NCBI GenBank assembly: GCA_004297805.1
Contig: SCTJ01000023.1
Span: 1 to 33,698, forward strand
Direction of reading: 5' to 3'
DNA from: Patescibacteria group bacterium
GTDB taxonomy: Bacteria; Patescibacteriota; Minisyncoccia; Moranbacterales; SCTJ01
DNA length: 33,698 nucleotides
Shown: positions 6,169 through 14,409 of the stretch, piece by piece
How positions within the stretch are numbered: position 1 is the stretch's first letter
How the letters are laid out: each line of letters starts with the position of its first letter
The notes under the pieces: model-generated
What the model was told of the DNA's origin: nothing
The model's input: only the letters and a program-made list of their open reading frames with translations
Databases searched by the model: none
Program-made: the position numbers and the translations under genes

Positions 6169-6780
6169 ATGCGACGAAGAGCCTTGAGAAAAATTAAGAG
6201 TTGTAGAAAGGTTACAGCCAAGGTGCTGAAGAAAATACCGCTGCCAAAATTGGAGAGCGCTCTTTTTGCATTGTTGATTGTCTTCTCTATTTCTTTTGGC
6301 TTGCTGCTCTTTGCTTCTGAGTTGCAAATCAGGAATGAAAAAACCGTGACGGATGTTCCACCTCGGTTTGTGATTGATCCGCAGTTGAAGGAAATGGTAA
6401 CTGGATACCCAATGGAAAAAATGTTGCCGCAACTTTCCAAACTGGATAAAGAAACGGCGGCCTATTTGGTGGCGATTGCTAAGAAGGAAAGTAACTGGGG
6501 AAAACACTCTCCCAAGAAAAATGGGATCGAGTGCTACAACTATTGGGGATTCCGCGGAACTTATAACCAGACTCTTTCTGGGTACAGTTGTTTTGATTCT
6601 CCGGCCCAAGCCGTGCGCGTGGTTGGCAGGAGAATTGCCGAGTTGGTGAGCCAGGGTATTAATACCCCCGAAGAGATGGTAGTGTGGAAATGCGGCAGCA
6701 CTTGCGCGGGACACGATCCGGGAGCGGTTCGGAAGTGGATTCAGGATGTGCAGTATTACCATCATCAGATGTTCAACTAG
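6169..6780 (+). CDS. Membrane-anchored lysozyme-like (peptidoglycan hydrolase) protein
   Basis: Starting at the ATG at 6169, preceded by AGGA, gives 203 residues; the extra 18 codons upstream would translate the terminator hairpin. A basic N-terminus is followed by one membrane segment (~residues 33-52, ALFALLIVFSISFGLLLFA), so the rest is probably outside. The exported part contains AIAKKESNWGKHS, a lysozyme/transglycosylase-like helix with a likely catalytic Glu, then CYNYWGFRG, GYSCFDSPAQAVRVVG and a C-terminal helix. This layout resembles the glucosaminidase/SLT-like fold proteins that cleave glycan strands. Cysteines in GIECYN, YSCFD, KCGSTC could form disulfides. The enzymatic role is inferred from the motif only. 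Confidence 0.65.
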   Translation: MRRRALRKIKSCRKVTAKVLKKIPLPKLESALFALLIVFSISFGLLLFASELQIRNEKTVTDVPPRFVIDPQLKEMVTGYPMEKMLPQLSKLDKETAAYLVAIAKKESNWGKHSPKKNGIECYNYWGFRGTYNQTLSGYSCFDSPAQAVRVVGRRIAELVSQGINTPEEMVVWKCGSTCAGHDPGAVRKWIQDVQYYHHQMFN

Positions 6781-6806
6781 AAACTACAAATTGTATCGGC
6801 AAAAAT

Positions 6807-6832
6807 CTCCATCTCGGTGGGGTTTTTTGTTT
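6807..6832 (+). terminator. Intrinsic terminator after lysozyme-like gene
   Basis: CTCCA pairs with TGGGG (one G-U pair) around TCTCGG, followed by TTTTTTGTTT. Confidence 0.65.
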
Positions 6833-6907
6833 GGGCGACTAGTTCAAAATTGTGGTAGAATATGACCATCAATCGGTTCAGATGAGTGAGAAATAAAAAT
6901 TCCAAAA

Positions 6908-9457
6908 ATGAAAGAAAATAGTTTGGAAATAGAGGAGTGCTCAGGACTCCCATCGGCTGAAGCCAGGAGAATCCTGCATGAAGACGGGCCGAACAAGCTG
7001 CCTTCCCAGAAGAAAAAGAATACGCTGCTGATTTTGTTACATGTGGTTTCGGAGCCCATGCTGGTCTTGCTACTGGGTAGCTGGGTGATTTATGTTGTTC
7101 TCGGATCGATGGATGATGCCATGACGCTAGGACTTTTTGTAGCTTTTATCATTGGTATCACCCTTTATCAAGAAAGGAAAACCGAACGCACCCTGGAGAG
7201 ATTGAAAGAACTGGCTCATCCGCGCGCCTTGGTTGTTCGCGACGGAAAAAGGAAAAAAATCAGAGGTATGGGTTTGGTCCGGGGAGATGTGGTAATTATT
7301 CAAGAGGGAGACCGCATCCCAGCCGACGGATGTTTGCTTTCTTCGACCAACTTGCTAGTGGACGAATCTTTTTTGACCGGCGAATCTTTGCCAGTGCAAA
7401 AATTTCTGCAACGAGATTTGAGTAAGACAAACATCGCTGTCAATAAACATAATCCCGGGGTTGTTTACTCGGGCTCAATGGTGATTGCGGGCCGAGGGAT
7501 AATGAAAATAACCGCAACCGGAATCAGGACAGAAGTAGGCAAGATTAGTAAGTCGATTCAGAATATTAAAGATGAAGACACCTTACTCCATCGAGAAACC
7601 AGAAAGCTGGTTAACTATTTTACACTAATCGGTGGATTGGTCTGCGTGGCTTTCGTCGTGATTTACATGTCGTTTGTGGGTGGTTTTCTAGATGGCATGC
7701 TGGCCGGGCTGACATTAGGCATGTCGATGTTGCCAGAAGAATTTCCGGTAACTCTGACTATTTTTTTAGCGCTGGGAGCTTGGCGTATTTCCAAGAGTCA
7801 CGTGTTGGCTCGTCGTCCAGCGACAATTGAGACTCTGGGGGCGGCCACAGTTTTGTGTGTGGATAAAACTGGAACGCTCACTCTCAACATAACCAAACTT
7901 TCGGAATTATATATCCCAACGGTTTCTGAAGCAGTGGATGTTGGCGCGGAAGCACCGGTGCCGGAAGAGCTCAAAGAATTGCTGCGCATTGGATTTCTGG
8001 CTAGTCGGCGTGATTCAAACGATCCAATTGAAAACGAAATTATCAGACGAGGCGAGCTGCATCTGGATGAAGGTGAGAGCGTTCATCTTTCCTGGAAATT
8101 GGTTCGGGAATATCCATTCAGCAGTGAGGGTCGTTCCAATTCTCACGTGTGGAAAATAAAAGATAGTGATAAATATGTGGTAGCAGCCAAAGGGACTCCG
8201 GAAGAGATATTGAAATTGTGTCGCCTACCCCAGCTTAAGCAGAAAAAAATTATAGAGCGGATAAGAGAAATGTCTGATCGTGGCTTACGCGTTTTGGGTG
8301 TGGCCAAATCAATCCATACCAAAGAAAAATTCCCGAACAAACAGTCAGAATTCGAATTTGAATTCGTGGGGCTCCTGGGCTTTTCTGATCCGGTTCGACC
8401 GCAAGTAGCCAAATCGTTGGCCGAGGCCTATGGTGCCGGGATCAGAGTCATTATGGTAACCGGAGATTATCCTGGGACAGCGGTGGCGGTCGCGCAAAAA
8501 ATTGGGCTACGCGATCACGCGGAATATCTGACTGGAGAAGATTTGGAAAAAATGAACCATCTCGAGTTGCGTGAAAAAATCCGGAACATTAATATTTTTG
8601 CGCGGGTCCTGCCGGAGCAAAAGCTGGCCATCGTTAATGCCCTGAAAGCCAATGGAGAAATAGTAGCCATGACTGGGGATGGGATCAATGACGCTCCATC
8701 GCTGAAAGCCGCGCACATCGGCATCGCCATGGGTGAGCGCGGAACGGATGTGGCTAGAGAGGCGGCTTCCATGGTCCTGATGGATGATGATTTTTCTTCG
8801 ATTGTTTCGGCGGTCAGATTGGGCAGGAGAATTTTTACAAATCTAAAAAAAGCCATGGGCTATATTGTGGCCGTGCACATTCCAATTGCTGGGATGGCGC
8901 TCTTTCCAATTTCGCTCGGCTTTCCAATTTTATTTTTGCCGGCGCATATTGCGTTTCTGGAGCTCATCATTGACCCAGCTTGTTCGACTGCCTTTGAGGC
9001 TGAGGTGGAGGAACGGGACATAATGAAAAAATCACCCCGTAAGCTTTCCCAGTCGATCTTAGACAAACGCACACTACTGTTTAGTATCACCCAGGGTTTA
9101 GTAGTTTTATTTTTGGTTCTAGGATATTTTCTGCTGCTTTCGGGAACGAACAGGAGTATCTTGGAAATCAGGTCGCTGACTTTTATTGTCTTTGTCTTGG
9201 CCAACCTGGCACTGATCGTGACAAATTTGGCGGGAACATACGGGTTGGCTAAAAACTCAAAGTGGCGGAACGTGGCCCTGCGTATGATTGTCGGTGGAGC
9301 TATAATGGCGCTGCTACTGGTTTTCTCCATTACGCCGATACGCTCGGTGTTTCATTTCAGCTTGGTCGGACTAGTCGATTTGGCATGGGCAATCTTGACT
9401 GGGTTTTTAATTTGGGCAATTCTAGAATTTATCAAGTGGAAAGCCAAACAGGTCTAG
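6908..9457 (+). CDS. P-type cation-transporting ATPase
   Basis: 849 residues with the full P-type layout: N-terminal cation-ATPase region (PSAEARRILHEDGPNKLP), membrane helices, actuator motif TGES (157-160), phosphorylation site DKTGTLT (Asp319), nucleotide-binding domain with KGTPEEIL, hinge GDGIND (590-595), and a C-terminal membrane bundle. The M4 motif is PEEFP (276-280) rather than PEGLP of Ca2+ pumps, and M6 reads ELIIDPACS. The protein hydrolyses ATP to move a cation across the membrane. Ca2+ is the best guess from overall similarity, but the altered M4 and M6 leave the ion open. No SD is visible; a weak -10 (TAGAAT, 6856-6861) precedes it. Confidence 0.92.
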   Translation: MKENSLEIEECSGLPSAEARRILHEDGPNKLPSQKKKNTLLILLHVVSEPMLVLLLGSWVIYVVLGSMDDAMTLGLFVAFIIGITLYQERKTERTLERLKELAHPRALVVRDGKRKKIRGMGLVRGDVVIIQEGDRIPADGCLLSSTNLLVDESFLTGESLPVQKFLQRDLSKTNIAVNKHNPGVVYSGSMVIAGRGIMKITATGIRTEVGKISKSIQNIKDEDTLLHRETRKLVNYFTLIGGLVCVAFVVIYMSFVGGFLDGMLAGLTLGMSMLPEEFPVTLTIFLALGAWRISKSHVLARRPATIETLGAATVLCVDKTGTLTLNITKLSELYIPTVSEAVDVGAEAPVPEELKELLRIGFLASRRDSNDPIENEIIRRGELHLDEGESVHLSWKLVREYPFSSEGRSNSHVWKIKDSDKYVVAAKGTPEEILKLCRLPQLKQKKIIERIREMSDRGLRVLGVAKSIHTKEKFPNKQSEFEFEFVGLLGFSDPVRPQVAKSLAEAYGAGIRVIMVTGDYPGTAVAVAQKIGLRDHAEYLTGEDLEKMNHLELREKIRNINIFARVLPEQKLAIVNALKANGEIVAMTGDGINDAPSLKAAHIGIAMGERGTDVAREAASMVLMDDDFSSIVSAVRLGRRIFTNLKKAMGYIVAVHIPIAGMALFPISLGFPILFLPAHIAFLELIIDPACSTAFEAEVEERDIMKKSPRKLSQSILDKRTLLFSITQGLVVLFLVLGYFLLLSGTNRSILEIRSLTFIVFVLANLALIVTNLAGTYGLAKNSKWRNVALRMIVGGAIMALLLVFSITPIRSVFHFSLVGLVDLAWAILTGFLIWAILEFIKWKAKQV

Positions 9458-9557
9458 GCAGAATCTAAACAGCGCGGCTTTCGTCCAGAAAGAGCGCAGC
9501 TTGATTGTAGATAATTATGAGGTTTGGTCATATAATAAGTCTATAATTCTTAGAGCT

Positions 9558-9974
9558 ATGGTTATGGAAAATATTCCGATTAGCTTTGACTTTTCAAAAG
9601 CGGAAGAGCAAAAAAGATTCGATAGGTTGCCACAGAACCTGAAGGATATGATCATTGCCAAGGCGCATGACATGGCTAACCAGATGCAAGAGTTGATAGC
9701 CACTGGAAAAGCAAAAAATTATGCTGAAGCCTTAAAGCAAGTTCGGCTGGTAGAATCCGAACAACATACGGCCGCAATTATTATTGAATCGAGCGGAGAC
9801 GTGTATTTGGATGCGGGCAACGGAGGATCATTGATGGGGAATATATATGAAGGTGCTAGAGGGTCTGGGAGCAATGATTCGTCTGTGGTTAATGATTCCA
9901 TAGTTAATGAGAATCTGGCTAGGATTTTAGCTGATATATATCAACTAACTAATGCTCCGGCAGGCCATGCTTAG
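9558..9974 (+). CDS. Hypothetical protein, apparently leaderless
   Basis: Not recognised. Starting at ATG 9558 gives 138 residues (a second ATG is at 9564). The N-terminal half is helical and charged (FSKAEEQKRFDRLPQNLKDM, then MANQMQELIATGKAKNYAEAL). The middle has short strands (AAIIIESSGDVYLDAG), then a Gly/Ser/Asn-rich linker and a final helix. No membrane segment or signal peptide is seen, so it is probably cytoplasmic. A TATAAT at 9542-9547 puts the predicted RNA start near 9554, so the mRNA would have almost no leader. It opens a block of accessory genes. Confidence 0.6.
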   Translation: MVMENIPISFDFSKAEEQKRFDRLPQNLKDMIIAKAHDMANQMQELIATGKAKNYAEALKQVRLVESEQHTAAIIIESSGDVYLDAGNGGSLMGNIYEGARGSGSNDSSVVNDSIVNENLARILADIYQLTNAPAGHA

Positions 9975-9997
9975 ATAAGATAATGGCGAAAGAGTAG

Positions 9998-10025
9998 TTG
10001 ACAATGACTAGTTAGGCACTAGACT
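9998..10025 (+). promoter_or_regulatory. Promoter of 10085 gene
   Basis: TTGACA (9998-10003), 16-base spacer, TAGACT (10020-10025). The predicted RNA start is near 10032, leaving a leader of about 53 bases. Confidence 0.6.
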
Positions 10026-10084
10026 GGAATGAAGTTTTGGGGAGGAGCAATTTAGGCAACCATTCTCTATCCAGGGGGTTCAGC

Positions 10085-10513
10085 GTGGCGAAGACATTTG
10101 GTCAGGCACTGATGGTGGCAGTCGCGGTGGCGTTGTTCATTCGGTTTGATGTGATTGAGGAGCTTCGCTCCATGATCGATCCACACTACGCGGCCTATCA
10201 ACAGAGCCTCGAAGTGGAGCAACTCTCCCAGGAAATTGGAGAGGAGCTCATCGCGCAGCTTGGAAGCGAACCGATGTTCCAGCGCGAGTATGATGCCTTG
10301 GTGGGTGAGCTGTGGCGGGCTCAGCAACTCATCGAAGAGGGCCGGTTGATACTAGATAACCGTCAATCGGAGCAGCTGCTACAGCGAGTTAGACGGGCGA
10401 GGCAACGCTTTTTACAGGCGGCCACCGTCAATCGCCAGGTTCTGGCGAGAATCAGGGAGGTTTTACAGCATCGAATGAGGATCGAACGGCCCAATGGGTC
10501 AATCAGCGCCTGA
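10085..10513 (+). CDS. Hypothetical membrane-anchored coiled-coil protein
   Basis: Not recognised. The GTG at 10085 follows an AGGGGG SD by 7 bases and gives 142 residues starting MAKTFGQAL; an open frame upstream to 10037 lacks such support. One N-terminal membrane segment (FGQALMVAVAVALFI) precedes a long helical, charged region (QSLEVEQLSQEIGEELIAQL ... GELWRAQQLIEEGRLILDNR ... LLQRVRRARQRFLQAA), probably a coiled coil. Codon use is GC-rich, as in the genes at 3235 and 4162 and unlike its direct neighbours. It is a single-gene unit with its own promoter and a very strong terminator. Confidence 0.7.
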   Translation: MAKTFGQALMVAVAVALFIRFDVIEELRSMIDPHYAAYQQSLEVEQLSQEIGEELIAQLGSEPMFQREYDALVGELWRAQQLIEEGRLILDNRQSEQLLQRVRRARQRFLQAATVNRQVLARIREVLQHRMRIERPNGSISA

Positions 10514-10526
10514 GGAGGGGCGCACG

Positions 10527-10560
10527 GGGGTCTTGGCCAGCTGGTCGAGACCCCTTCTTC
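10527..10560 (+). terminator. Very strong intrinsic terminator
   Basis: GGGGTCTTGGCCAG (10527-10540) can pair along its whole length with CTGGTCGAGACCCC (10541-10554), with two G-U pairs; the inner bases must open to form the loop. TTCTTC follows. Confidence 0.8.
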
Positions 10561-10602
10561 GTCTAAAAAAGCTTTATTACGGCCAAAAACTGCTGCCAGT
10601 GA

Positions 10603-10631
10603 TTGACTAAAGTCATTTTTTGTGCTAGCAT
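10603..10631 (+). promoter_or_regulatory. Promoter of 3D-domain gene
   Basis: TTGACT (10603-10608), 17-base spacer, TAGCAT (10626-10631). The ~80-base leader holds a GAGGAG/CTTCTC stem with a TAG loop (one G-U pair). Confidence 0.5.
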
Positions 10632-10719
10632 TGTCGGTTGGCTCGAGGAGTAGCTTCTCAGTCAGCCCAGTAGCTTTACACGGTGTTTGAGCTATTTGGA
10701 TAAGCATTATGGTAACAGA

Positions 10720-11274
10720 ATGCGTATCCTCAGCCTATTTGCAGTTTTGCCGGTGTTGATGGCGGTTTTCGCCCAGCCGGTGATAGCAAGTGAAGCGGAG
10801 AGTGCGAACACCAAAATCGAAACACAACTAGTTAGCTTGGAAACAACCATCACCCTCGATGGCGACAATGCGATTACTTTGTCGTCCGAAGCTATGCCAG
10901 ACGAGACTTTCCTAAGTCCGGAAGACATGGCGCGTGAGCAAAAGTTGTCCAGGTGGAAAGCCAAGCAGGCACATCTTAATCCTCCAAAAGGTAAGTTTGT
11001 GATTAATGCTTCAGCCTACACGGCGGCAGCTGATGAGTGTGGCAAGAGTGATGGAATTACTTCGAGTGGTGTCAAGGTAAAGAAGGAACGGACATTGGCT
11101 TGTCCTCCAAACTTCGCCTTTGGTACCAAGATCCAAATCGAAGGCGTGGGAGTCAGGGTGTGTGAAGATCGCGGGGGAGCGATCAAGGGTAACCACATTG
11201 ATATCTATGTGGAAACCAAAAAAGAGGCCTTCGCCTTTGGGCGACGGAACCTGAATGCCCAGGTAATTGAGTAA
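10720..11274 (+). CDS. Exported 3D-domain protein (YocH/RlpA-like, wall-active)
   Basis: Starting at ATG 10720 gives 184 residues with a clear signal peptide (MRILSLFAVLPVLMAVFAQP, cleavage probably at VIA-SEA). A linker of ~70 residues leads to the 3D domain: ASAYTAAADECGKSDGITSSG, LACPPNFAFGTKIQIEG, VCEDRGGAIKGNHIDIYV. The three conserved Asp residues of the family are visible as D in ADECGKSD, EDRGG and HIDIY. Related domains occur in the lytic transglycosylase MltA and in resuscitation/YocH-type proteins, so a role in peptidoglycan turnover is likely. An alternative TTG start at 10687 would put 11 residues before the signal peptide and is less likely. Confidence 0.82.
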   Translation: MRILSLFAVLPVLMAVFAQPVIASEAESANTKIETQLVSLETTITLDGDNAITLSSEAMPDETFLSPEDMAREQKLSRWKAKQAHLNPPKGKFVINASAYTAAADECGKSDGITSSGVKVKKERTLACPPNFAFGTKIQIEGVGVRVCEDRGGAIKGNHIDIYVETKKEAFAFGRRNLNAQVIE

Positions 11275-11345
11275 AAAGAAAACTTCAATATTTATCCCGT
11301 ACCCAGAATGCTCTGAGCGTAAGGTTGTGGATGCGGGGTTTGCAT

Positions 11346-11374
11346 AAAGGCCGCTCCTTCAGGGGCGGCCTTTT
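11346..11374 (+). terminator. Intrinsic terminator after 3D-domain gene
   Basis: A 12-base-pair stem (11346-11357 with 11362-11373, one G-U pair) closes a TTCA loop and runs into TTTT. Confidence 0.92.
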
Positions 11375-11468
11375 GCATGGGCTAGACAAATCGAGCTCAG
11401 TCTCTATAATTACTTTATGCATTTTTTGCTAGGTCGAGAGAAGGTTTGTTCGTTGCAATACAATACAG

Positions 11469-11540
11469 GCGGGTATCGTATAGTGGTTATTATATCAGTT
11501 TTCCAAACTGAGGAGAGGAGTTCGATTCTCCTTACCCGCT
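11469..11540 (+). tRNA. tRNA-Gly(UCC)
   Basis: Acceptor GCGGGTA/TACCCGC, anticodon stem TCAGT/ACTGA around TTTCCAA (UCC), T-arm AGGAG-TTCGATT-CTCCT. T11540 is the discriminator and CCA is absent. Its first 18 bases equal those of tRNA-Gly(GCC) at 2211, including the unusual D-arm. Confidence 0.93.
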
Positions 11541-11573
11541 CAAAAATTTTTGTGGATACAGAACAAAACACTC

Positions 11574-12158
11574 ATGAGGCATCTTTCTAAAAAAAATGAT
11601 CCGGCCCGAAAATGGCGGTCGTTCAGGAAACACGCGATGCTTATTTTGGAGCCGCTTGTCTTGGCCGTGATGTTTGTAAAATTATGGCAGCTATTGCGGC
11701 ATCTTGGTTTGTATCTTTCAGATGAAGATGAACTGAGTCTCACGAGCTCTGTCATTACTACGCTTGCGGTTGCTTTCAGTATCATGGCGACTCTAATGTT
11801 CAATACGGTCTGGGAGAAATATCGCCAAGTCGTTATTTTTGTGCTCAAGGGTGATAAGGAGGGTTTTCTTGTTCTACGCGATGAGCGGATGCCAATGGTG
11901 TTGCACATTTTCATTGCAGCCCTCTCTGTTCTTTTCTTGGGAATGGTAATGCTCCTTAATTATCGACAAGAATGGAGCGGAATTGCCGCCGTATTCTCCT
12001 TGTCATTTGTTGTTGCACTCTATTGGATTGTCATTCCGCAACTTGAGAACCCAGCGAAGAGTCCCTGGTTTGCGGAACGCATTCCCAAAGAATGGCTCGA
12101 ACTGGATGTCGATGAGTTTTTCAAGTTAGAAAAGGAAAGAAATGGCCAGAAGAAATAG
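11574..12158 (+). CDS. Hypothetical four-helix membrane protein
   Basis: Not recognised. ATG 11574 gives 194 residues; an in-frame TTG at 11550 adds eight. After a basic N-terminus there are about four membrane segments (MLILEPLVLAVMFVKLW, SSVITTLAVAFSIMATLMF, VLHIFIAALSVLFLGMVMLL, GIAAVFSLSFVVALYWIVI), then a ~40-residue acidic/basic tail. It begins only 33 bases after tRNA-Gly with no promoter or SD between them, so it may be read from the tRNA promoter. The general shape recalls bestrophin-like small membrane proteins, but no motif supports that. Confidence 0.65.
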   Translation: MRHLSKKNDPARKWRSFRKHAMLILEPLVLAVMFVKLWQLLRHLGLYLSDEDELSLTSSVITTLAVAFSIMATLMFNTVWEKYRQVVIFVLKGDKEGFLVLRDERMPMVLHIFIAALSVLFLGMVMLLNYRQEWSGIAAVFSLSFVVALYWIVIPQLENPAKSPWFAERIPKEWLELDVDEFFKLEKERNGQKK

Positions 12159-12289
12159 GGGGAGTAGCTGGCTAGGCGGGAGGCACTTTTAATAATATAC
12201 GTTAAGTCGAAATTGGTCCCAGCTCAAGGGGGCTGTTTTTATATCTAAACAAAGGTAGCAAATATGCTAGAATAGACTCATAGATAATT

Positions 12290-13099
12290 ATGTTGAAAAA
12301 TATGGGAATAGATCAAAGAAAAGTTAACTTAACTCCTATTGATAGGGAGGTCAATCCAGAAAGGGCCGTGCCGGATCAAGAAAAACCGAGTCCTCAAATG
12401 GCGGAGGTTCCGGATAAGGGAGCCGGGATAGTAGAGCGGGAGGATCAAATCGACAGGTTAGCAATGGAAGTCGCATCAATTAGAAACTGTATAAAAAATG
12501 CAGAGGCAATTGGAATCTCGAGTCCTGACCTGTCCGACAGGCAGGAGAAATTAATATCCAAGATTGAGTCTTTAGAGGATGAGAAATCCGCGTGGTTAGA
12601 AGAAAATGGAAAGAAGGACTTGCCGGAAGGAGTCAATGTCTCCGAGGGTCAGGACGGTTGGGGCACAAAACTGAATTTGGATCGTGATCAGGCAGAAAGG
12701 ATGCCCAAGGAACAACGGCGTAGTTTTGTAGATGAATGGGAAAAAAGAGCGGTATTGATATTCACTAATCATCTAAAATCAAATTGGCGCTGCAAGGATG
12801 CCATCAATCTCTCAATGGCGATGGAGATTGTTAAAAATAATGTGCCCCTGGCCATCGAAAAGCGTTCAAAGAAGTTTTTGACGGGTGAGAGTAATGCCTT
12901 GCCAGAATTGGTGATTATGAATGTTAAAGCCAATTCCCTGCTGGATAATTTGCGGGGTAAGCCGAATATGATTCGGGAGTTGAAAATAGATTTCTCAGGA
13001 GAGAGTGAAATATTGGCCGGTGAAGAGGAGCTGGTCAAGCAGGAGCAGTTTCAAGAGAATAATTCCGTTGAGCAGTTAGATCTAAAAAAAGCGGCTTGA
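12290..13099 (+). CDS. Hypothetical soluble protein with coiled coil, apparently leaderless
   Basis: Not recognised. 269 residues with no membrane segment. Residues ~50-105 form a probable coiled coil (EREDQIDRLAMEVASIRNCI ... LSDRQEKLISKIESLEDEKS). A second helical part (RSFVDEWEKRAVLIFTNHLK) follows a Gly-rich linker. A TAGAAT at 12268-12273, with TG two bases before it, puts the RNA start near 12280, about 10 bases before the ATG. Sharing this promoter style with the gene at 9558 suggests both belong to the same accessory set. Confidence 0.6.
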   Translation: MLKNMGIDQRKVNLTPIDREVNPERAVPDQEKPSPQMAEVPDKGAGIVEREDQIDRLAMEVASIRNCIKNAEAIGISSPDLSDRQEKLISKIESLEDEKSAWLEENGKKDLPEGVNVSEGQDGWGTKLNLDRDQAERMPKEQRRSFVDEWEKRAVLIFTNHLKSNWRCKDAINLSMAMEIVKNNVPLAIEKRSKKFLTGESNALPELVIMNVKANSLLDNLRGKPNMIRELKIDFSGESEILAGEEELVKQEQFQENNSVEQLDLKKAA

Positions 13100-13200
13100 A
13101 TGTTTCGAATAACAGCGAGTGATCTGGAAACGTGTTGGGTGTTGCGGAACGGGCATAGCTTATTGGTTCAATTGGGATAATCATAATTTAACATTGATGC

Positions 13201-13755
13201 ATGGCCGAAAGAATCAACATTAAAAATTTCAGTCTCAAATTTATCGACATTATGATTGGGGTCATTTTGGGATTGGGATTCCAGTGGTGGACAGATCTGC
13301 GAGAGCCTTGGCAATTTGTGGCCTTTGCCTTTGTCTATTTGGACATCGTTGATTTTTGGATTGACTATGGTCCGGCGCTCAAGAAATTTCCACCCAAGAA
13401 AGAAATCGATATCTTTTTAGACTTAGCGATTTGTTTCGCAATGTTTCTCTATATCTATTCAACTCAATACTCGGTCATTTACTTTATCATGGCTTTCACC
13501 CTGCTTAAAATTATTGATTTTTTATGGTTGCTCAGTTCCAAGTTGGAATATCAGCCGACAGGATTTGATAAGAAATATGTGGACACCTGGATGCTGGCTA
13601 ATGGATTGGAGATTATCTTGGCGGCAGTCATCATTTTGTTAGCCTCGATTTTTAATTTCAGTTCCCTGGTGATACTAGCGATATTTATTATTATGCGGGT
13701 GGGAATACGTATTTTTGCCAGCTACAGCTACAAAAAAGTATACCTTTCAAATTAA
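13201..13755 (+). CDS. Hypothetical polytopic membrane protein
   Basis: Not recognised. 184 residues with about five or six membrane segments (FIDIMIGVILGLGFQWW, WQFVAFAFVYLDIVDFWI, IFLDLAICFAMFLYIYST, YSVIYFIMAFTLLKIIDFLW, ANGLEIILAAVIILLASIFN, SSLVILAIFIIMRVGIRIF). Asp and Trp residues at helix ends (DFWIDYG, KIIDFLW) are notable. A GATAAT/CATAAT pair at 13176-13187 predicts an RNA start within about 12 bases of the ATG, so the leader is minimal. The next gene starts 30 bases after its stop. Confidence 0.65.
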   Translation: MAERINIKNFSLKFIDIMIGVILGLGFQWWTDLREPWQFVAFAFVYLDIVDFWIDYGPALKKFPPKKEIDIFLDLAICFAMFLYIYSTQYSVIYFIMAFTLLKIIDFLWLLSSKLEYQPTGFDKKYVDTWMLANGLEIILAAVIILLASIFNFSSLVILAIFIIMRVGIRIFASYSYKKVYLSN

Positions 13756-13785
13756 GGCGCACCCGCCGATAGTTTTAAAAATACT

Positions 13786-14361
13786 ATGCGCTCCAAAGAA
13801 GTAATCAAACCCAATGAGAGTATCGCCCAGCAGATTGATAGATTGATTAGCGCAGTCAAGCACAGCTTGTCTTTCCAAGGCGACGGAGATTTAATAATTT
13901 TTCTCTCCGAAAACAAATCAGTGCTGAGATCGAAAGCCCGTGACTTAGCTGATAAATTTTTTAGCCGGGAGATAGAAAGTAGCAGTCTCAATCAGGAGCA
14001 ACTGAAAAAAATATGTGAAGGATTTGTAGAAGGAATCCCGCTTCTCATTAACGAGATGCAAAGAGAAACTGAAGAAAACGTAGTTAAACGTTTCATATCA
14101 TTTTATTACGAGCCGGATTATTCCGGGACAAGTAAGCGCAAATTAATTCTCACCGAACCGAGCGCTGATAGAATCAGAAGAGGCGCCAAGGATGAGATTG
14201 TATTCGAAATTATGCAAGGTCTTTTGGGCAGAAGCCCTGCAGGTGCTAATGTATACAATTTTAGTGCTAGAAATCTAGAGTTTTTGCGTCCCCGAGTAAT
14301 TGAGTTGGTCGAGCAGCTGTTGTCCGATTATAAAGCTCAAACGGATTTGCGGTCAGCGTGA
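13786..14361 (+). CDS. Hypothetical soluble protein
   Basis: Not recognised. 191 residues, largely helical, no signal peptide or membrane segment. Visible blocks: IAQQIDRLISAVKHSLSF, SVLRSKARDLADKFFSREIE, QLKKICEGFVEGIPLLINEM, a Tyr-rich turn (FISFYYEPDYSG), RRGAKDEIVFEIMQGLLG and a C-terminal helix FLRPRVIELVEQLLSDYK. It follows the membrane protein at 13201 with 30 bases between and no terminator, so the two are probably co-transcribed. No catalytic motif was found. Confidence 0.6.
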   Translation: MRSKEVIKPNESIAQQIDRLISAVKHSLSFQGDGDLIIFLSENKSVLRSKARDLADKFFSREIESSSLNQEQLKKICEGFVEGIPLLINEMQRETEENVVKRFISFYYEPDYSGTSKRKLILTEPSADRIRRGAKDEIVFEIMQGLLGRSPAGANVYNFSARNLEFLRPRVIELVEQLLSDYKAQTDLRSA

Positions 14362-14409
14362 TTCAAACCAGGCGGATCGTCATGGGTAAAGCAATTCTTC
14401 TTGCGTCTG

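Noticed and set aside
6077-6169. Known c-di-AMP (ydaO) riboswitch controlling the wall hydrolase
   Set aside because: The leader is only ~57 bases, far too short for that class, and none of its conserved elements is visible.
6130-6765. 211-residue minus-strand frame over the lysozyme-like gene
   Set aside because: The plus frame has signal, motif and regulatory context; the minus frame has low-complexity composition and no start signals.
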